NCBI GenBank assembly: GCA_932521035.1
Contig: OW051497.1
Coordinates: forward strand, 4,526,001 to 4,590,000
Direction: 5' to 3'
Length of the DNA stretch: 64,000 bases
DNA from: Oscheius dolichura
Lineage: Eukaryota > Nematoda > Chromadorea > Rhabditida > Rhabditidae
This document shows positions 60,337-64,000 of the stretch, one piece after another. Both the position numbers and the translations under genes were made by a program. How positions within the stretch are numbered: position 1 is the stretch's first letter; every line of letters starts with the position of its first letter. Below the pieces are notes generated by a model, which was given only the letters and a program-made list of their open reading frames with translations, searched no databases and was not told where the DNA came from.

Positions 60337-62413
60337 TTGTCCCCTGCCGTTGATAAATATAATATAAGAAGAAATGCGAAACATTGGCTGACTGATAATC
60401 CATACAGCTTATTATTATCTTTCCAGGATACAGTGAACTTGATTGAAAATCTAATTGCTTCCTTTTTCTTACGAGGGTGATGTCCAGCTGGGCCTTCCAG
60501 GTTGCTGGTCATGAATAGAAATCTTTTGAGAGTTTTAGATCAGGCGGATTCTTATGAAGTGTTTCATGAAATGATCAGTGATCCTTTTTAATCCGAAAAA
60601 TTGGAAACTGCTTTTTACATGGCCCGCTAAGACGCATTATCCATGCTCGTGTGGATTCTACGCGGTGTCATCCTCACACGGATGGTTGATCATAAGTCGA
60701 ACTAATGTGCACAAGATGGCCGCTTGTCGACAAACTGTTCAACAAGATCAAAGCTGTTAAAGGTGTATTGAACCAGAAAACGTGGATAATTTTCGCCAGA
60801 TCTCGACTGCTGAATAATTTCGCTCTACAGTAGCTATGATGACTTCGGCAGAAGAAGTGAAACAGGTACTTTTCTGCGTTCTGTAAGTGTTTTCCCGATG
60901 AAACATAGCAGATGTTTTTGTCAGCATATGCTTTCGTTTTTATTGAAACCACTAGATCGCGCTGCTTGATGACTTTTATTTTATTACTGCGGAACTTTGG
61001 CTCTCTTCACAACATAACAACGATAATGTGAACATTCTGATCTGCCCGTTTAAATGCTGTCATGACATTCCAAAGGACGAGAAAAGGCCACTCTTGACCA
61101 CTTGAGGCAAGCATTTTTTGGCTGTCTCGCTTTCAATTTGATTAAACTGAAATTCGGTTTACCTCTTCTTAAAAAACGGACACGTCTCAAAAGTAAATTC
61201 TTGTCCGCCCACAATTCTTTGATTGCTTTCTCCAAAGTCACGAGGACTTTTGCAGTAGTGTGGACATATTTCATTTTCAAGACTTAAGTACGGCAATGGC
61301 AGGGATTAGTTCAGACTCGGCGCATTTCATTTCCCCGTTTATGAACTCTGTTCCTCAATGGATTTCATCTGTTGCTCTCGCACCCGCCAACTGGTGGGCC
61401 ACTTCACTGACTCAGCCGCCATCTATCCACCCCCTCCAAAAAAGTGGCGAAACTCGAAAAGAATGCAATTTCCTGCATTTCGCGCACCATTTCCGAAAGT
61501 GTTTCTGGGATCAGATTCGAGTCGGCGGGCCATAATGAGATGGCAGCCTCGTTTCCGGTGCCAGCTTTGGCCCATATAACGTGATTCGACAGGCTCCGTC
61601 CCTCTGTCCTATGTCATGATACCTCTTGACGTAGTTCCAGCAGCCGTCGGGGAATCTCCCCAGCAATATCTAATAGTAAGTGAGCTATCATTTTTGTAGG
61701 TAAACAGCACCTCCCCCCTTAGGGATAATTAATCCTGGCACGTGTTACCACCTCGCGATTCCTTCTCTCTCTCGCGCTCCTTGCCAGTGGGTGTCATCAT
61801 TATTTTGCATGACCACCATTGAATAAGATTGCCTGGTCAATGAGGACAACAACTTCTAAGACACAGTGCGCATGTATCCCTTGCCTTATTTGCCGCTGTG
61901 ACGGCGTCTGGTTTCATCAAGCGTTTCAGGATTGTCGCGTGGCCGAATTGCGGTGTGTGAGAGCACTACACGTCGTCTCATATTGCCATTTTGGGCAGTC
62001 ATGTTCCATTTTTATGTAGTCATCCGCCTGTAGTACTCCATTTCGAGGGTGGTCTAATTTTCTATCATAGTTCAGTAATTATGGCGGGGTTCACAATTTT
62101 AAGAAATTGAATAGCTTCTGTCCGTCATCATTGAGTCAACAGAGCAATAATTGGCACAAAGTTGGAGCCGTAGGGACGACATCAGCAAGCGAGAACCACA
62201 TGTGAACACCTCTGATTCCGGCCGGCGGCCTCTGAGTCGCAAGTCAAACATGTTCAGCCTCCTCCGCATTAAAAACGGCTATTGATTACGAATACCGATT
62301 CTGCTACCCTTCCTTTTTGGGAAACGAATCATTTCACCCTTACAGTACTCTGCAGATGCTCAATTCCTAGTTGATACACCTGCCTTATGCGCAGTTTTCA
62401 GGTTTTTCTCAAC
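60337..62413. other. Divergent region between Caskin and a GPCR gene
   Basis: About 2.1 kb with no recognised exon. It should contain the promoters of Caskin (minus) and the GPCR (plus). Open frames at 61050-61280 (minus) and 61260-61535 (plus) have no family resemblance. Confidence 0.4.
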
Positions 62414-64000
62414 ATGCACGCCTTTTGCAATCCCGATGCTGCTCCAACCAATATGACTATCGAATTTCGAAGAGATCTTGACAATATGAAGAATATTTTC
62501 GGGTACCTTCAGGTGATCCACGTTGACCGATGGAATAAACGATAGCTTAGGTTATATTTTGTGTCATCGGGGTCACCGGTAATATCTTAAATCTACGAAC
62601 ATTGCAAAGTCCATATCTACAGTCCGTGCCGTTTATGTACATTCGAGCTTTAGCAGTATTCGACTTGGTGAGCTAACCTCTAACATCCATATTACCGTAT
62701 TCAGATATCTCTATCTCTAATACTTCAACATTTTTGGCTGAAATTACAGACACATAGTTATCTTGTTATGTTCTACCTGGCTCACTTTGAAGCGCCCTTG
62801 GTGAACGCTTTTCTTGTGGCTGGGCTGTACTGTGCTTTCATGTTAACCGTTGAAAGGTAGGTCTCCTCCGACTTGTGGCTAATATGCCAAAGACTTTATG
62901 TATTACTGGTGACTTGTTATTGTTTTAATTTGATCCAAAAAGCTAAAGACTTTATGTTCCATCCCGGGACTTGGTAGTACGGCACGCTCTCTTGTTCTCT
63001 CCTATTGCAAGCAGATGAGCATTCTGAGCTATTTGCTCTAACCCACTCCTTCTTCCTGTTATGCAACTTAATAAGACCTCGGGAATCATTTTTTTCAAGT
63101 GTTTACTGCTCACAGAAAAACAAGGGGTATACGAAGACTTCATTCCATGTAGCAATCAAAAACAAAGCCCGATATTTTCCCTCCCTAATGACATTAAGTT
63201 GACTGCGTTCGACTCCACCCTGCCTGCTTATGCATCTTATGAAAACTGTCCACCACCCAGAGTACAATATAGCCAGACGATTTTTTTGCTGCATGTCATT
63301 GGTATGCGCCGCATTAAAGCTCTCAAGGCCATTGTAAAATTGGAGAATGTTTGCCCTGACCCCAACGTCATGCTAACAGCAGGCAGAAATGGCAAGATTT
63401 CTAGTGTGGCTCGAAATGTCAGATGGAAAAAGAGTCATTAGGGGCAGAGGTCAAACAGAAGCGTCAAATGTTAGAATTTAACAATCACTTCCAGGTACAC
63501 GTTGATCTCTCGGCCTCATTTTAAACCCACCGTCAATCCACATGGTTTAGCCAGGAAAAAGATCTTCTGTGTTCTAATGTTCTCGGCGCTTATCCACATG
63601 CCCATTATGGTGCAGAGTAAACTGAAAGAGATGACAGACACGAAGACGGGTGCACCTGTTTACTCTACTTCCAATAATGTGGACCTGCTCTGTAGGTTGG
63701 TTGAGCAATTAACCCTAAAATTGCAAAAATATTCCAATATGTTTTTAGTGAACCCACATGGACCATATTTAATTACTATAAGATGATGAGAGAGTGCTTT
63801 CGGTTTCTCTGCGTGGTCATCATGACCATATTGAATATTATCATAGCGAGGAAGTTGCAGTTAAATAAGGTGACACAGAAAATACACCGAAACACGAGCA
63901 GTTCAGATTCGGAGACGAAGATTAGTTAGAAGATCTAGTCCGTCGGATCCCACGACAAAAAATATTGATAGGAACAGCAGTCCGGATACTGCCACCTTTA
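62414..64000 (+). CDS. Peptide-type class A GPCR, truncated by window end
   Basis: The start at 62414 gives a short extracellular N terminus (MHAFCNPDAAPTNMTIEF) with an NMT glycosylation sequon and no signal peptide. A 38-nt intron then leads to TM1 (VIFCVIGVTGNILNLRTLQS, GN motif) and TM2 (PFMYIRALAVFDL). After another intron come TM3 (APLVNAFLVAGLYCAFMLTV) and the DRY-equivalent ERY, which is split between VE-R and Y by a phase-2 intron of about 640 nt (62858-63494). TM4 (KKIFCVLMFSALIHMPIMVQ) and, after a 46-nt intron, TM5 (EPTWTIFNYYK, then FRFLCVVIMTILNIIIARKL) follow. The next part, with TM6 and TM7, lies beyond the edge. An in-frame stop at 63928 would need an intron near LQLNK. The pattern resembles FMRFamide-receptor-like orphan receptors of ecdysozoans. 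Confidence 0.75.

Noticed and set aside
61050-61535. Overlapping open frames on both strands between Caskin and the second GPCR
   Set aside because: No family resemblance and no splice structure linking them to neighbours.
63061-63441. Open frame of 126 codons inside a GPCR intron
   Set aside because: The receptor frame joins correctly only when this stretch is spliced out, and the translated frame resembles no part of a GPCR. Not annotated as a gene.
1-64000. CRISPR arrays, bacterial operons, prophage or complete transposons
   Set aside because: No regularly spaced repeats, no ribosome-binding-site-linked gene chains, and no transposase, integrase or reverse-transcriptase motif was recognised. 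All genes have spliceosomal introns.

Overview
The window is nuclear DNA of a small-genome animal. Every recognisable gene is metazoan: calsequestrin, a zona-pellucida (ZP) membrane protein, SLC34 and SLC2 transporters, a WDR91 relative, CAN-type apyrase, rhodopsin-type GPCRs, clan-2 cytochromes P450, a quiver/sleepless-like Ly6 protein and Caskin. Most introns are GT-AG and about 37-45 nt long, exons are short, and intergenic gaps are a few hundred bases to about 4 kb. A eutardigrade or another compact ecdysozoan genome would fit. I cannot fix the species from sequence alone, and nothing bacterial, organellar or viral was recognised.

Layout. 1-4290: no gene recognised. 4291-8035 (minus): an FABP-like lipid-binding protein, with a ZP-domain transmembrane protein upstream of it. 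10619-12571 (plus): calsequestrin with 12 exons, convergent with a DHRS1-like reductase (13003-14191, minus). 15094-17540 (plus): an SLC34 sodium/phosphate cotransporter, convergent with a claudin-like tetraspan (17718-18498, minus), followed by a WDR91 N-terminal-half gene (18902-20113, minus). 20815-22341 (plus): a calcium-activated nucleotidase. 24167-26858 (plus): a divergent SLC2-like transporter. 27292-28268 (plus): a DDAH/amidinotransferase-fold protein without its catalytic residues. 28844-31013 (minus): a class A GPCR. 34807-39166 (minus): two tandem clan-2 P450s. 40062-42813 (plus): a quiver/sleepless-like Ly6 protein. 43981 to about 60336 (minus): a Caskin-type scaffold (ankyrin, SH3, SAM, SAM, C-terminal domain) with several very long introns. 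62414 to the right edge (plus): a second peptide-type GPCR, truncated by the window.

The genes do not form one pathway. Several are typical of nerve and muscle (calsequestrin, Caskin, two GPCRs, the Ly6 protein); others concern transport, lipid binding and detoxification. I found no CRISPR array, rRNA, convincing tRNA, complete mobile element or new multi-gene system. The most unusual points are the amidinotransferase pseudoenzyme, the WDR91 relative without a visible beta-propeller, the SLC2-like protein that lacks the QLS motif and gains a C-terminal membrane extension, the peptide-type GPCR with a large glycosylatable third extracellular loop, and a few candidate introns of about 26-28 nt.

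Gene spans run from start codon to stop codon and include introns. Exon joins were made by eye from GT-AG sites, reading phase and family similarity.
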